Shown one piece after another: positions 45,781-55,900 of a stretch of DNA of 64,000 nucleotides. The notes beneath the pieces were generated by a model. That model did not search any database. It was not told the DNA's origin and was given only the letters and a program-made list of their open reading frames with translations. Position numbers and translations under genes: made by a program. The stretch comes from M3007 sp031425155 (GTDB lineage Bacteria > Bacteroidota > Bacteroidia > Chitinophagales > Saprospiraceae): positions 59,909-123,908 of the forward strand of contig JANPIV010000068.1 of NCBI GenBank assembly GCA_031425155.1, given 5' to 3'. Position 1 is the first letter of the stretch; each line of letters begins with the position of its first letter.

Positions 45781-45936
45781 ATTACAAAACTGATGGTCAT
45801 TGCAGGTTGGTACTCCTTTAACCTGCGCTAGAGGAGATAGGAGATGCTTGTTTTTTTTGCCGCTGTCGTTGGCGAAGATGCACAACGGCAGGGGCTGGTT
45901 TCTCCTCCAAATCACTACGATTATGGGTAGCATCAT

Positions 45937-46626
45937 TTACTTACGGCCCTCCGGCATATCGTTCATGTATTCCTGCGTCGTAATCTCCATTTCAATCCAG
46001 TGAACGGTAACCTCAATCAATTTTTTTAAATCGGTGATGTCCCTATCGATCCATTTTTTTGTGTAATGAGTTTCATCGTTGCCTATCCAAGTTGCTCTAT
46101 CTGCCATTGATTTGACGTTAGGGTTGGTCACATCATCCTTAATGCAATTGCCAAGAAACTTTTTCTTTATAGTTTCCTCTTTTTCAGGATAGAGACGTAT
46201 TAGATAGTCCTTAATTAAAAACTCCAAAGACTTTCTATAACCCATACCACTCATCTGGGTAAGAGCATATTCCTCTGACTTTAACGATTGATTGTAAATT
46301 TCAACAAAGGAAGAAGAGATTGCAAAAATAGCATCAGAAAAGTTCCGCGTCTTAATAGTACCAATAGAGGTACCCGAAAAAAAGAAGTGGTATGTAGGAG
46401 GCAGCTCAGATAGGTCAGGGTTTTTAAGATGGTAAAAGCCTAAAAAAGTCTCTTGACATTCTTGGTCTGGACACCGAAACACTATTGTAAGTTTTTTGTC
46501 GGTAGAAAGGGCATTCCACTCTATTGCCATAATTGTTTTATGACAATATGGACACTCGGAAGGTTTTTTATCATATACACAGGTAATGGAATATCCGTCA
46601 GAAAATTTAGCTTCGGTTCGCTGCAT
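45937..46626 (-). CDS. DUF4145-domain protein with zinc-ribbon-like N-terminus
   Basis: 229 residues. The N-terminus has two Cys pairs (CPYC at about 21-24 and CPDQEC at about 53-58) forming a zinc-ribbon-like unit. The C-terminal half matches DUF4145: FVEIYNQSLKSEEYALTQMSGMGYRKSLEFLIKDYL, later WIGNDETHYTKKW. DUF4145 often occurs with restriction-modification and other defence genes, but no such partner is recognisable here. AT-rich like the divergent-side neighbour. Function unknown. Confidence 0.75.
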   Translation of the reverse strand: MQRTEAKFSDGYSITCVYDKKPSECPYCHKTIMAIEWNALSTDKKLTIVFRCPDQECQETFLGFYHLKNPDLSELPPTYHFFFSGTSIGTIKTRNFSDAIFAISSSFVEIYNQSLKSEEYALTQMSGMGYRKSLEFLIKDYLIRLYPEKEETIKKKFLGNCIKDDVTNPNVKSMADRATWIGNDETHYTKKWIDRDITDLKKLIEVTVHWIEMEITTQEYMNDMPEGRK

Positions 46627-46778
46627 TTTTTTATATTTAAAAAATGTTAAGTGGTTTTGTAACTATGTGGAGATCAAAGATAAAGTATAATAAGCCGTAA
46701 ATAGTTCCCTGCTTCAATATTTACTTCATTTAAAAGCACTGTCTCCCTCTCCAATTGTGCAAATATAGGCTAAAATGA

Positions 46779-46810
46779 AACGGCCCCGGAGCGTGTGCTT
46801 CGGGGCCGTT
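46779..46810 (-). terminator. Terminator of the XRE regulator operon
   Basis: AACGGCCCCG and CGGGGCCGTT pair across a short loop and are followed on the minus strand by TTTCATTTTA. It begins 28 bases after the XRE stop codon. Confidence 0.75.
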
Positions 46811-46837
46811 GCTTACTGCTTGCAGCTGCGGTAGAAC

Positions 46838-47134
46838 CTACTTATCAATAAAGAAGCCTTCAATCATAGAAGTGATGGCTGGGCTAAGTTTCTGATAAGC
46901 ATCTCGCTTTTCTTCCACAATATCCTTTTCGACTTCCAAGCCTTTGAACATCAGGTAGTACACCGGAATCTCCAGTGCTGCACTGATAGCTTCCAACACC
47001 TCCATCGAAGGAATCTTTTTATCGCCTTCAATCTGGGAGAGGTAGGTCTGCGACAGGTTCAACTGCTTTGCTAGGTCACCCTGAGCAATGTTCTTCTTAC
47101 GTCGTATGTCTTGTATGACAGATCCAACTTTCAT
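46838..47134 (-). CDS. XRE-family (Cro/CI-type) transcriptional regulator
   Basis: 98 residues from ATG 47134; the longer frame to 47224 overlaps the upstream gene and lacks family character. The helix-turn-helix spans about 1-60 (VGSVIQDIRRKKNIAQGDLAKQLNLSQTYLSQIEGDKKIPSMEVL). The C-terminal ~30 residues end in LSPAITSMIEGFFIDK, which resembles the end of the protein encoded 13 bases upstream. It probably controls its own operon or a neighbouring island gene. Confidence 0.85.
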   Translation of the reverse strand: MKVGSVIQDIRRKKNIAQGDLAKQLNLSQTYLSQIEGDKKIPSMEVLEAISAALEIPVYYLMFKGLEVEKDIVEEKRDAYQKLSPAITSMIEGFFIDK

Positions 47135-47147
47135 GTGGTGTGAAGTT

Positions 47148-47372
47148 TCATGAGTCTCTAAAGTACTCGTAAATGAGCTTTGTAATTGGCGCCAGTACGT
47201 CGGCAATCTTTTGGGCCCGATCAATGATTTGATCCGCTTTGGATGAATCCAATTCTTCTAAATCACGGATTGCCTGGTCGATTTTGGTAGAGAGTTCAGC
47301 ATCAAAGGTTAGTGCTTGCTTGCTTATCTCTTGGAGTAATTTGATTGTTTTTGATAATGTTGGTTTAGACAT
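47148..47372 (-). CDS. Small helical protein co-transcribed with the XRE regulator
   Basis: 74 residues, acidic and entirely helical by pattern (TIKLLQEISKQAL, AIRDLEELDSSKADQIIDRAQKIADVLAP). It ends LAPITKLIYEYFRDS, similar to the XRE protein's tail. It is 13 bases before the XRE gene. No family recognised; an interaction partner of the regulator, or one half of an antitoxin-type pair, is possible. Confidence 0.55.
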   Translation of the reverse strand: MSKPTLSKTIKLLQEISKQALTFDAELSTKIDQAIRDLEELDSSKADQIIDRAQKIADVLAPITKLIYEYFRDS

Positions 47373-47736
47373 GATAGGAAATTTGATGATTGTAGAGTGA
47401 AAGGTGATAGATGTGCTTAAGCATCAATTCACCATTCCTCTCAATTCATCTGCTCCATGTGGTTCTATAGGGCAAAAATGCGTACCTTTTTAATACAAAG
47501 CAAGAGAATTATGATATTTTTTTAACTTTGGGTTAAAATATTTTTCCAAGGCTTAGAAAAATACTGCTCCAGAGTCATCGCCCACTATCTCCTTACAATA
47601 TCCTTCGCTCGCCCTATTACAATGCAAATCCCGCCAAAGTGGATAATCGTCCGGGTGCGCATATAGCTATTCAATCAGGTGTGCGACATATTTCCAGTTC
47701 CTGTCCACCTAAATTACGCCCCCCCCTTGCAAATTA

Positions 47737-47762
47737 CCCCCAATATACTGTAATATTGGGGG
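47737..47762. repeat. Perfect 10-bp hairpin upstream of the T9SS protein gene
   Basis: CCCCCAATAT (47737-47746) pairs with ATATTGGGGG (47753-47762) around a six-base loop, without a T tract. It could be a leader structure for the gene at 47846. The remaining gap 47373-47845 shows nothing else I can name. Confidence 0.5.
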
Positions 47763-47845
47763 ACGGCTGATCTACCCATAGCGGAAACAGAAATGAGACC
47801 CCAGTTCAGTACAAGATAATGTTCACCCATCTCAATCCCTTCCAA

Positions 47846-49573
47846 ATGATAACCAAACGTTTTTTCCTGCTTTTTGCCTGGCTCACCGCAGCCGGGAGCG
47901 GATTTTCACAAACACCGCAGCTGCTGGCCTTCGGCGAAGGCCGCGCCGATACCCTGACCAGTCCTACGGAAGTAAAACAATACACGCTTTCTGGCGTGAT
48001 AAGCGGCGACGTATTGTTGGTCCGGGTAGCCTCCGGTGGCAGCATCCATCCGGTGCTGGAACTGTGGTATGGCAACCAGCCGCTGGATACCATCGCACAC
48101 GCTTCCCTGGCAGAATGGATGACCACGGCGGTCCATTCCGGCGACTACACCCTGCGGGTGCGCGATCAGGGTGCCGACCATAGCGGCGCGTTTTCCATCT
48201 CTGCGCAACGCCTGAACCGGCCCGCCGAGCCCGAAATCGCTGGCTGTAACACCGGCTTGCTGTATGGATATTTGACCCACGGTGCGGACATTAAGTCCTT
48301 TAAGCTGCAGGTGGAGGAGGAGACCACCGTTCGCCTCTCGGTTTCCGCTTTTTCGCCCGATGTCATTCATCCACGGCTGATCGTGACCGATGCGACCGGT
48401 CTTATCCTGGGTGCCTGCAGTGATACTTCGACCTGTAGCATTTTATTGGATTCGCTTCCCGGCGCGTGCTATTACCTGTTTGTGATGGACTCGACGGGCG
48501 CTCACACCGGGATATTCAACCTGGAAATCACCTACTTCACCGGCGGATGTGCCGACGAAGCGGTGGCGATCACGTCGAGCACCGATGTCGAAATCGTTAT
48601 TCCCGGCGGCTCGTTCATCGCTCAGCGTCCACTTTGTGTCGGCGACGACTTCACCCTTACGGCGTCGTACGCTGCGCCCGATGCCTTGTACCAATGGACC
48701 GGACCCGACGGGTTTACGGCGACGGGCGCAGCATTTACCCGTACCGGGATAACCGGTCAGGCTGGTGGCGATTACACGGTCAACGCCTATGTGCCTGGCG
48801 GTTGCCAGAGTACAGCCAGCTTCTACGTGAACGTCCGGAATCCGGGGGTTTCGATCGCCGTGTCGCCGGGTGACCATGGCGTGGTTTGTGCCGGCAGTGA
48901 CCTGACTCTGGCGGTTATCAATCCGGTTTCGACCAATTATCGCTGGTTTGCGCCCAACGGCTCGACGATTGACGGTCCCAGTATCGTTATGGCCGACATC
49001 GACAGTTCCCAGGCGGGATTATACCGGGTCAGCGCCTATTTTCCCTGGAACTTGCCCTACATCAATGGGGGCTGCGTAGGGCATGGCGAACAGCTGATAA
49101 CCGTGCACCCTGCGCCCACCGTGCAGGCTATAGTGAGCGGTCATGATATTATCCCTTCCGCTTCGGGCGGTGTCGGGCCATACATCTACGCCATTACCGG
49201 CGGCTATTTACTGGTGGACGGTCGGTTTCAAAATTTGCCGGAGGGCTATTACGTGGTCACTGCTACCGACGTCAATGGCTGCACCGCCACCGCAGACAAC
49301 CTGGTTGTGGCCGTTGTGGAACCATTCGCTGCCTGGGGTTTGACGCTGACGCCGAACCCTGGTTCCAGCATTTTTCATTTGATCTGCACCGATGTTTTGC
49401 GCCTTCCGTTGCAACTTACGCTCTACGACGCTACCGGTCTGTTCCTATCGGCCTTTGAACTCAACCACCAGGACTTTACACTGGACTTGAGCGATCTGCC
49501 GTCGGGTTGGTATTTGATTCGGGTAAAGGATAAAACCCAAGTAGGGACGTTGAGGCTTTGCATCCTACGATAG
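47846..49573 (+). CDS. Secreted multi-domain protein with T9SS sorting domain
   Basis: 575 residues from ATG 47846 (MITKRFFLLFAWLTAAGSGFSQ signal). Residues about 30-230 hold two pre-peptidase-type beta domains (EVKQYTLSGVISGDVLLVRVASGG and DIKSFKLQVEEETTVRLSVSAFS). Two Ig-like domains follow (PLCVGDDFTLTASY...YQWTGPDGF and VVCAGSDLTLAVINPVSTNYRWFAPNGS). A final SprB-like repeat (SGGVGPYIYAITGGYL) leads to the T9SS type A tail (LTLTPNPGSSIFHL...LPSGWYLIRVKD). Probably an adhesin or surface structural protein; no catalytic motif seen. GC-rich compared with the island to its left. Confidence 0.75.
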   Translation: MITKRFFLLFAWLTAAGSGFSQTPQLLAFGEGRADTLTSPTEVKQYTLSGVISGDVLLVRVASGGSIHPVLELWYGNQPLDTIAHASLAEWMTTAVHSGDYTLRVRDQGADHSGAFSISAQRLNRPAEPEIAGCNTGLLYGYLTHGADIKSFKLQVEEETTVRLSVSAFSPDVIHPRLIVTDATGLILGACSDTSTCSILLDSLPGACYYLFVMDSTGAHTGIFNLEITYFTGGCADEAVAITSSTDVEIVIPGGSFIAQRPLCVGDDFTLTASYAAPDALYQWTGPDGFTATGAAFTRTGITGQAGGDYTVNAYVPGGCQSTASFYVNVRNPGVSIAVSPGDHGVVCAGSDLTLAVINPVSTNYRWFAPNGSTIDGPSIVMADIDSSQAGLYRVSAYFPWNLPYINGGCVGHGEQLITVHPAPTVQAIVSGHDIIPSASGGVGPYIYAITGGYLLVDGRFQNLPEGYYVVTATDVNGCTATADNLVVAVVEPFAAWGLTLTPNPGSSIFHLICTDVLRLPLQLTLYDATGLFLSAFELNHQDFTLDLSDLPSGWYLIRVKDKTQVGTLRLCILR

Positions 49574-49630
49574 AATAGATGTCTTGCAACTATTCTGTTC
49601 AAAATCACTACGTACCGACTATAATATACT

Positions 49631-49665
49631 AAAAAAACCGCCAATGCCTTTACAGGTTTTGGCGG
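49631..49665 (-). terminator. Minus-strand terminator-like hairpin
   Basis: CCGCCAA (49638-49644) pairs with TTGGCGG (49659-49665); on the minus strand a seven-base T tract follows. No minus-strand gene ends nearby; the closest is at 50541. Confidence 0.55.
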
Positions 49666-50177
49666 CTCATTTGACATGGGATAGACATTTAATATTACTT
49701 AATTTATCAGGCTATGTTTCAATGTTTTTGTTAATTTAGGGGCACGTTTCTACAGTTAGACCAATGGAAAAGTGTTGGGTTGGAAGTTTCTTTTTTAAAC
49801 TATACCTGCTTGACAATTTCTCAATTTGATTTCAATTTTTTTGACTTCCAACCCCAGTGATCTTCCATAATTCTATCGCAATGTTAGACAATCAAAATAA
49901 ATATGTCGTAAACGTAAAACGCGAAAAAGTTACCCAAATTTAAAGCAATCAGCTAATTTTCGTTGCATCAGATTACTGATTATCAATACTTTGCATGACT
50001 TACATTGTTACCGGAAGAATTTATTCCGCCAGCCAGATATGACAAATCGCTGCAAGTACTTACGCACCGCAACGACTGATAAACCCCAAAAACTAAATGA
50101 AAACTGGAAGGAAGTTGAAGGAACACTTCATTATGCAAACTTTTTCGCTTTAATGTTCCCTGACCGCCGCCCCGCCG

Positions 50178-50419
50178 CCACCCGGTTTTGGCCGGGTGGG
50201 GCAGCGACAGTCATTTGGTCATTTGCTGGAAATTAGTCGTCCACATTCATAGTTTTCATACAGCAAAGTTCGGCGCAGACTGGGGTGTCTCTACCCCTGA
50301 AAATCGGGATTTTGCAAGTACTTGAAAATGGGGAGGGCCTACCTGAATTTGGGTAGTTGGCATTGACATAAAAATGGCGCTCCGTGGGGGGAGCGCCGCT
50401 CATTTGGTTATTCGCCGGA
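50178..50419. repeat. Two GC-rich hairpins each followed by a related 22-base tail
   Basis: Hairpin 1: CCACCCGG/CCGGGTGG (50178-50199), then TCATTTGGTCATTTGCTGGA. Hairpin 2: GGCGCTCC/GGAGCGCC (50376-50397), then TCATTTGGTTATTCGCCGGA. The hairpin at 49638-49665 is also followed by CTCATTTG. They lie in the gene-free stretch 49574-50540, which otherwise shows no credible gene. Confidence 0.55.
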
Positions 50420-50540
50420 CGTGCTGGCCGGAAGGGTTTTAAGGTAGGACAAAATTAGGTCGGTTAGTCGGGGAGGAGAGACCTTGAAAAGGTTGATTTT
50501 GAAGTGCCTGGAAGTGGGTAGGGCGGCGGTTTATGTTGGG

Positions 50541-51443
50541 TCAGTTTTTTTTACGTAGCACAGAGGGAGATGCTTTTTTAGCCGGATTGAATTTAAAAAT
50601 CAGGCGATACTGGCTAGCATTGGTTTCATCTGCTGTTTCTTTAAGATCAAGAGAAGAAGGTCTGGGAGATGTAGGAGCAAAAGCAATTACAGGTTCACAA
50701 TTCTGACCGTTGCATTCAGTCGCGCTTTCTTTTCTATAGGAAAAGTCTTTCGGCTTGATAGTATAGATTATTGCTGTTTTATAGCGCACGATCAAATAGT
50801 CGGAGGTTTTTTCAAAAGTAATGACAGCATCCGCAGGGATCAACTGAGTGCCTGTTTTCGGCGTTTTTATATCCGGCGTTTTAGAGTCTTTAGATTGGCC
50901 CACTAATAATTGACCATTGGCCTTCACATTACCGCGCCATTGCAAAATCGTATAAGTATTATTGTGGTCAGCATTGAACGCAATTTTCGGCGGGTTTATG
51001 TAGGATTTTACAGACAGATTATAGAATTCCGGGTAATTAACGGCCGCTACATCTGCTGTGCCGATTACCGGATGGCAATTTTCACTGGTGCAAGTAGATG
51101 TTTTTGTTTTTGCAAAAGAGAATCTTAATGGCGTGATGGTACGTATAGTTTTTTGCTCATCCCGCACAATTAGAAAATCAGACGTTTTTTCAAAAACAAT
51201 AGAGGCATTAGTAGGTATGATCTGGCTACCGGTCGCTGGAATTTTAATATCCGGGATCTCCCGGTTTTTAAGATAACCAACCAGTAATTTGCCATTTACC
51301 TTGATGTTGCCGCGCCATTCCAGAATCAGGTAGGTATTATCTTTAAAATCAGATTGGTTTGAAATAGTATTGTCAGCCCTGCCTGGCTGTAATAAAAGCA
51401 GCAGGCAAAGATTCAAAAACACTGATTTTGATTGTGTCTGCAT
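50541..51443 (-). CDS. Exported protein with two 'WRG' repeats
   Basis: 300 residues with a signal peptide (LNLCLLLLLQPGRA). Two copies of a ~90-residue unit: 37-127 (YLILEWRGNIKVNGKLLVG...FEKTSDFLIVR...ITPLRFSF...Cys118, Cys123, PVI) and 163-253 (YTILQWRGNVKANGQLLVG...FEKTSDYLIVR...IKPKDFSY...Cys244, Cys249, PVI). The strand-rich pattern suggests a small beta domain with a CxxxxC disulfide. Third and last of three paralogues downstream of the CHAT-STAND-WD40 gene. Not a family I can name; the constant link to that gene suggests a periplasmic partner or ligand. Confidence 0.65.
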   Translation of the reverse strand: MQTQSKSVFLNLCLLLLLQPGRADNTISNQSDFKDNTYLILEWRGNIKVNGKLLVGYLKNREIPDIKIPATGSQIIPTNASIVFEKTSDFLIVRDEQKTIRTITPLRFSFAKTKTSTCTSENCHPVIGTADVAAVNYPEFYNLSVKSYINPPKIAFNADHNNTYTILQWRGNVKANGQLLVGQSKDSKTPDIKTPKTGTQLIPADAVITFEKTSDYLIVRYKTAIIYTIKPKDFSYRKESATECNGQNCEPVIAFAPTSPRPSSLDLKETADETNASQYRLIFKFNPAKKASPSVLRKKN

Positions 51444-51549
51444 AGGGTAAATTGTTGAAAATCAGACCAATGGTATAAGTGCTATATTCCTGACTGGTCA
51501 GACGACGTTAAGCCATCTGACCAGTAGGCAGAAATATAAAAAACACTGT

Positions 51550-52182
51550 TTATCCGCCACCCGCGCGCGCTTTATCTATTTGTTTCATATTAGTCTGGTT
51601 GGGTATAGTCTGGGTATTGGGCGTTGTTTTTAGTCTCTGACTCGCTGGAATGGTATTCTGCTTTTGGGTCTGTTTTGATTTAGTGGTCTGAGGAGTTACG
51701 TTTAGCGTTTCTGCCTTTGCGTCTTTCAGATAGGGGGCTACCAGCAGATCATAAAACTCGTTGTGGGTGCCGCTGACTAGCCTGGAAACACTGACGACCG
51801 GCCGGCAATCAGGGGTAGTACATGACTTTTCATTGGCTTTTTCATAGGAAAACTTCGTGGGGGTGATCGTGCGCATAGCTTTTTCCTTATCGCGTACGAT
51901 TACATAATCGGACGTTTTTTCAAAAGAAAAGACGGCTGTAACCAGAATGGGCCGGGCACCGGCTACTGGAACTTTAACGTCGGGAGTGAGGCGGTTTTTG
52001 ACTCGACCCACTAGTAGTTTACCATCCACTTTGACATTGCCCCGCCATTCCAGAATCGTGTATTGATCGGTTTTGGAAGCGACGTTTAAAAATGTATTGT
52101 CCGCCATAGTGTAGGCCAAAGCCGATACAGAGCAAGACAAGACGAGGAGACCAGAGAGCATTAACTTGACAAGTAATTTCAT
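51550..52182 (-). CDS. Exported protein with one 'WRG' repeat and Gln/Thr-rich tail
   Basis: 210 residues with a signal peptide (LMLSGLLVLSCSVSALA). One repeat unit at about 40-127 (YTILEWRGNVKVDGKLLVGRVKN...FEKTSDYVIVR...ITPTKFSY...CTTPDCRPVV). It is followed by HNEFYDLLVAPYLKDA, matching the linker of the two-repeat paralogue. The last ~55 residues are rich in Gln, Thr, Asn and Lys and look disordered. Function unknown. Confidence 0.65.
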   Translation of the reverse strand: MKLLVKLMLSGLLVLSCSVSALAYTMADNTFLNVASKTDQYTILEWRGNVKVDGKLLVGRVKNRLTPDVKVPVAGARPILVTAVFSFEKTSDYVIVRDKEKAMRTITPTKFSYEKANEKSCTTPDCRPVVSVSRLVSGTHNEFYDLLVAPYLKDAKAETLNVTPQTTKSKQTQKQNTIPASQRLKTTPNTQTIPNQTNMKQIDKARAGGG

Positions 52183-52235
52183 TGGCTGGATTTTTTAAAA
52201 AGTGAACTAATTTTATTGGCATGCTGGCTATGAAG

Positions 52236-52937
52236 TTATGGCACTTTTACGTGAGGTTTTATGTAAGTTTTATAAAACGCCGGTTTGGTCTTTTTGACCT
52301 GACTGGCAGTTTCGGTGACGGCTTTACAATCGGTGCCCAGGCACTGGTGCGCAGTATTTTTGTTTACAGAGAAATTTTTTGGCCGAATCAGCAGTATGCT
52401 TCCATCTTCGTTTTTTACGACTAAAAAGTCGGAATTCTTATCGAAAACAATGTTGTCATCATTATAAAATCGTTCCGTAGTACTGACATAGTTGCCATTT
52501 ACCAGAATGCTGCCTTGTACGCTCACCACTTCCACTACATAATGGCCGGTAGCAGGTGGGCCAATTTTAATGACCGGCTTGCATTTAGTGCCGGAACAAG
52601 CCGACTCTTTTGTAAGATTGTTTGTAAAAGAAGATGGGGTGACGCTCCACTTATTTGTGCTTCCTGACTTGGAAACTATAATATAATCCGACGTTTTAGT
52701 GAATTTAACATCGCTCGCCAACCCGAAGGTCTGGCCTTGGTATATGGACTGGTTCTTTACTTTTATTGACCCTCGCCAACTAATCACTTTGTAGGTAACT
52801 GCCTGCATTTGCGTGGCTATGCACAACAGAAAAAGAGGCAGCAGAAGGATGCGCAGATTAATTCTGCCAATCTTTTGACCATTATTAGTGGATAAACCAG
52901 CAGGTAAATGAAAAAACGAAAAAGCGACCTGTTTCAT
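52236..52937 (-). CDS. Exported protein with two divergent 'WRG' repeats
   Basis: 233 residues. A long n-region precedes the signal helix (LRILLLPLFLLCIATQMQA). Unit 1 starts YKVISWRGSIKVKNQSIYQG and ends CSGTKCKPVI; unit 2 starts YVVEVVSVQGSILVNGNYV and ends CLGTDCKAV. Both keep the SDYIIV/SDFLVV core and the CxxxxC pair, but the WRG is lost in unit 2. It ends PAFYKTYIKPHVKVP, like the linker of the paralogues. It starts 32 bases after the CHAT gene, so the group is probably one transcript. Confidence 0.65.
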   Translation of the reverse strand: MKQVAFSFFHLPAGLSTNNGQKIGRINLRILLLPLFLLCIATQMQAVTYKVISWRGSIKVKNQSIYQGQTFGLASDVKFTKTSDYIIVSKSGSTNKWSVTPSSFTNNLTKESACSGTKCKPVIKIGPPATGHYVVEVVSVQGSILVNGNYVSTTERFYNDDNIVFDKNSDFLVVKNEDGSILLIRPKNFSVNKNTAHQCLGTDCKAVTETASQVKKTKPAFYKTYIKPHVKVP

Positions 52938-52968
52938 AATATTGGGTTGTTTAAAAAGGAGTTAATTA

Positions 52969-55900
52969 TCAGAGTTCCCACCATCGGCCCCAGCCATCGG
53001 AACTTCCGGTGAGCAGACCTTGACCATCCGGCGTAAAAACCACAGCATTAATAGAATACCGGGGATAATGCCGCAGCGATCGGGTCAGAATAGGCGTACT
53101 GCCTACCATTTGAAACACCAGAGCCACTCCGCCTTGCGCACCTACGGCGAATTGCGCCCCATCAGCAGAAAAGGTGACGGACAGGATGGCGCTAGCACCC
53201 GTTTTATTTTCTATAGCCACCGGGATATTCACCAGCGCTTGATTGGTCAGATTCCATAATCGCAGGGTATCGCTACGGCCCCCGACGAGCAAGAATTGGC
53301 CATCCGGTGAGATGGCAATACATTCTATCAGCTGCCCCGTCTGATCGTTGACCTCACGCAAGGGTTTCCCGGTTCCGTCGAACCAGCGCACTACACCATC
53401 ATAACAACCCGTCAAAATGCCTTGGTTGCCAGGCATAAAAGCCACACAGGAGACGGCGGCGGGATGCTTGATGGCGAGTGGCGGGTGTGTATTGTTCAGG
53501 TTCCACACATTGGCCAGACTATCAGCTCCGCCAGTGAGGACAAACTGGCCATCCGGCGAAAATGCCCCTTGTCTCACCCGCTCCTGATGCCGGAAAGGCA
53601 CTGGCCGTTCTGGTGAGTACCGGCCGTTTTCATTTTTCCAAACGATGGCCGTCGAATCATCGGAAGTGGTCAGTATGCGGGCATCCGTCGGCGAGAAGGC
53701 CAGCGAAGAAATAGAACCCCGATGTCCCTTCATTTCCTGCCGTAAACTACCCATAGTGGCTTCCCAACTCCGCACACTGCTCGGTTTCGAGCCGGTGCCG
53801 AAGAACAGTTCCGCAATAAGCCATTGGGGGGTATTCGGATCGTTCATTATTTCACCGAGCATATTGGCGCCCGCATCGGCGGCCGTCACCACCAGGCGGC
53901 CGTCTTTACTCAGCCCAATGCCCGATACCCCATTGGGATGCGGGCCGAATCGGCGCAGTACCTTGGATTCTGTTTTCCACCAGCGCACAGTCTTGTCTTC
54001 TCCTGCCGTAGCGAAATATTGCCCGTCTGCCGATACAGCCAGGCCGTTGACGAACCCGCTATGCCCCCGATAAACAGCGATCAAATCCCCGCTGGACGAC
54101 CAGGTTTTGGTCAAATGGTCGTTGCTGATCGAAAATAAACGGTTATTGCCAGCCGCCCAGGCAATAGCATTGATGCGCCGGTCATGCCCTTTTATAGTTA
54201 AAGTAATATTGCCATTAGCGTCGCGGAATAGCAACTTCGCATCACGGTCCACAGTGACGATAGAAGTGGAATCCTGGGGTGAAACGGCAAATGACAATAC
54301 CTGATCGGTATGGCCCGGAAACGTGTCCAGCAACAGGCCACTGGCACTGCGTTCCTCGGCCTTTCCTTTGACATAGCCGATGAGTAGGGTATGGTGGTAA
54401 GGATGTACGGTGAGGTTACTGACGGTTTCATGGACAGGAAAGCGGGTGGCCACGACCAAATTATTTACCGACAGACCGTACACGCAAGTATCGGCACCTG
54501 CCACAAAGAGCGTATTGCCATCAGTGGAAAAAGCCAGATGCGTAGCGTATCTCTCCCCGAAGGGCATTTCCTGACGCTGCTGGCGCAAAGTAAGTGCCTG
54601 CACACAAACGAGATGGCCATCCTGCATACTCAGCGCAATCATCTGTCCATCCGGGGAAAGTGCGGCCGCCTCAATCGGGGCAGGTGCCGGGAATTCCTGC
54701 CGTTCGCCCCGTCGGGTCCACCGATACAATCCCTTCTCCGTCCACGAATACAACACCCCGGAAGTATCGGGAGCCAGAAAAACGCCTTTTACCGGGTCAG
54801 GATGCTGGAAAACGCGTTCGTAAAACTCATTGTCGCTGTAAATATCCGCCAAAGCGGCCAGCACGGCCGGATTGTCGGGAGCCAACTGAATGGCATTTTC
54901 CAAAGTATGCATGGCTAAAGTCGGATCCGTTCCAGCCTCCACGCGTGCCCGCGACACCCATTGCTCGATCTGGCCTTTTTGATAATTAACATAACCAAAC
55001 CAGGCGGCTAACAGCCCCAACAGGGCCAGGCCCGACCAGGCCAGGTACCGCTGGCGGCGTAGTTTAGTGCGCCGGTCCTTACTCTTTTTTATTAAATCCG
55101 GTTCTTTTTCGATCAAACCGCGCATCCCCGTTCTGCCCAGTTCTACCAGCGTCAGGTCTTCCTCGTCTATGAAGGTGGTCGTCGAATGGCGGTTGTAATT
55201 CGCGGTTTTTCCCAAAAGAATGCGCAGTGCCTTTTGGCCGGGCAGATCGGAACTTTTCATCTCCTGATGTACCACGGGTGCCAGGGTATCGTGGGCCAGT
55301 GCGCTGCGCTGCGGGCCGGCATCGGTGAGCAAATAGAGCTCCTTGAATTTTTTCAGCAAGGTCTCCAGCACATCGGAACGGTGCTGGTACAAATCCTTCA
55401 ACCGCTCCAGACTTTGGCTGTTGGCAAAACCCAAATCGGTGGTGTGCGTGTTGAGTACATCCAGTGCTAATCCGCTATGGGCGATGTCCTTGCCGAGTTT
55501 TTGCGACCATTCGGCCAGTTCCGCCATTTGCTGTCGGAAAAAATCGCTGAGAAAAATCCCGTCCTCTTTCAGTTGCAGATATTTGGATTGGGTGAACACC
55601 CGCTCCTCGCCATCGGGCAGCCCTTGCCATAGTTTGGTGAGAATAATCTGCAAAACGGGTGCTACCGGAGTGTCACTATCCGCCAAAAGATCGGCGGCAA
55701 TGGCTTCGGGCAGACCAGATTCGATGCGCAAGCCATATTTTTGGATCAAATCCGGGGTAGATGCCAAGCCTTTTACGACTTCCAGAATTTCCGGCCAGGT
55801 CAATTTTCGGAGCGGCACCAGCTCGAAGGCTATGTTTTGATTCCGAAAAATATCTTTTATTTCCAGTTCATATTCTTTGCGGAAGCCGATCAATATTTTG

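Noticed and set aside
49991..50236. 81-codon reading frame in the gap before the WRG genes
   Set aside because: It runs through a GC-rich hairpin and has no protein-like pattern.
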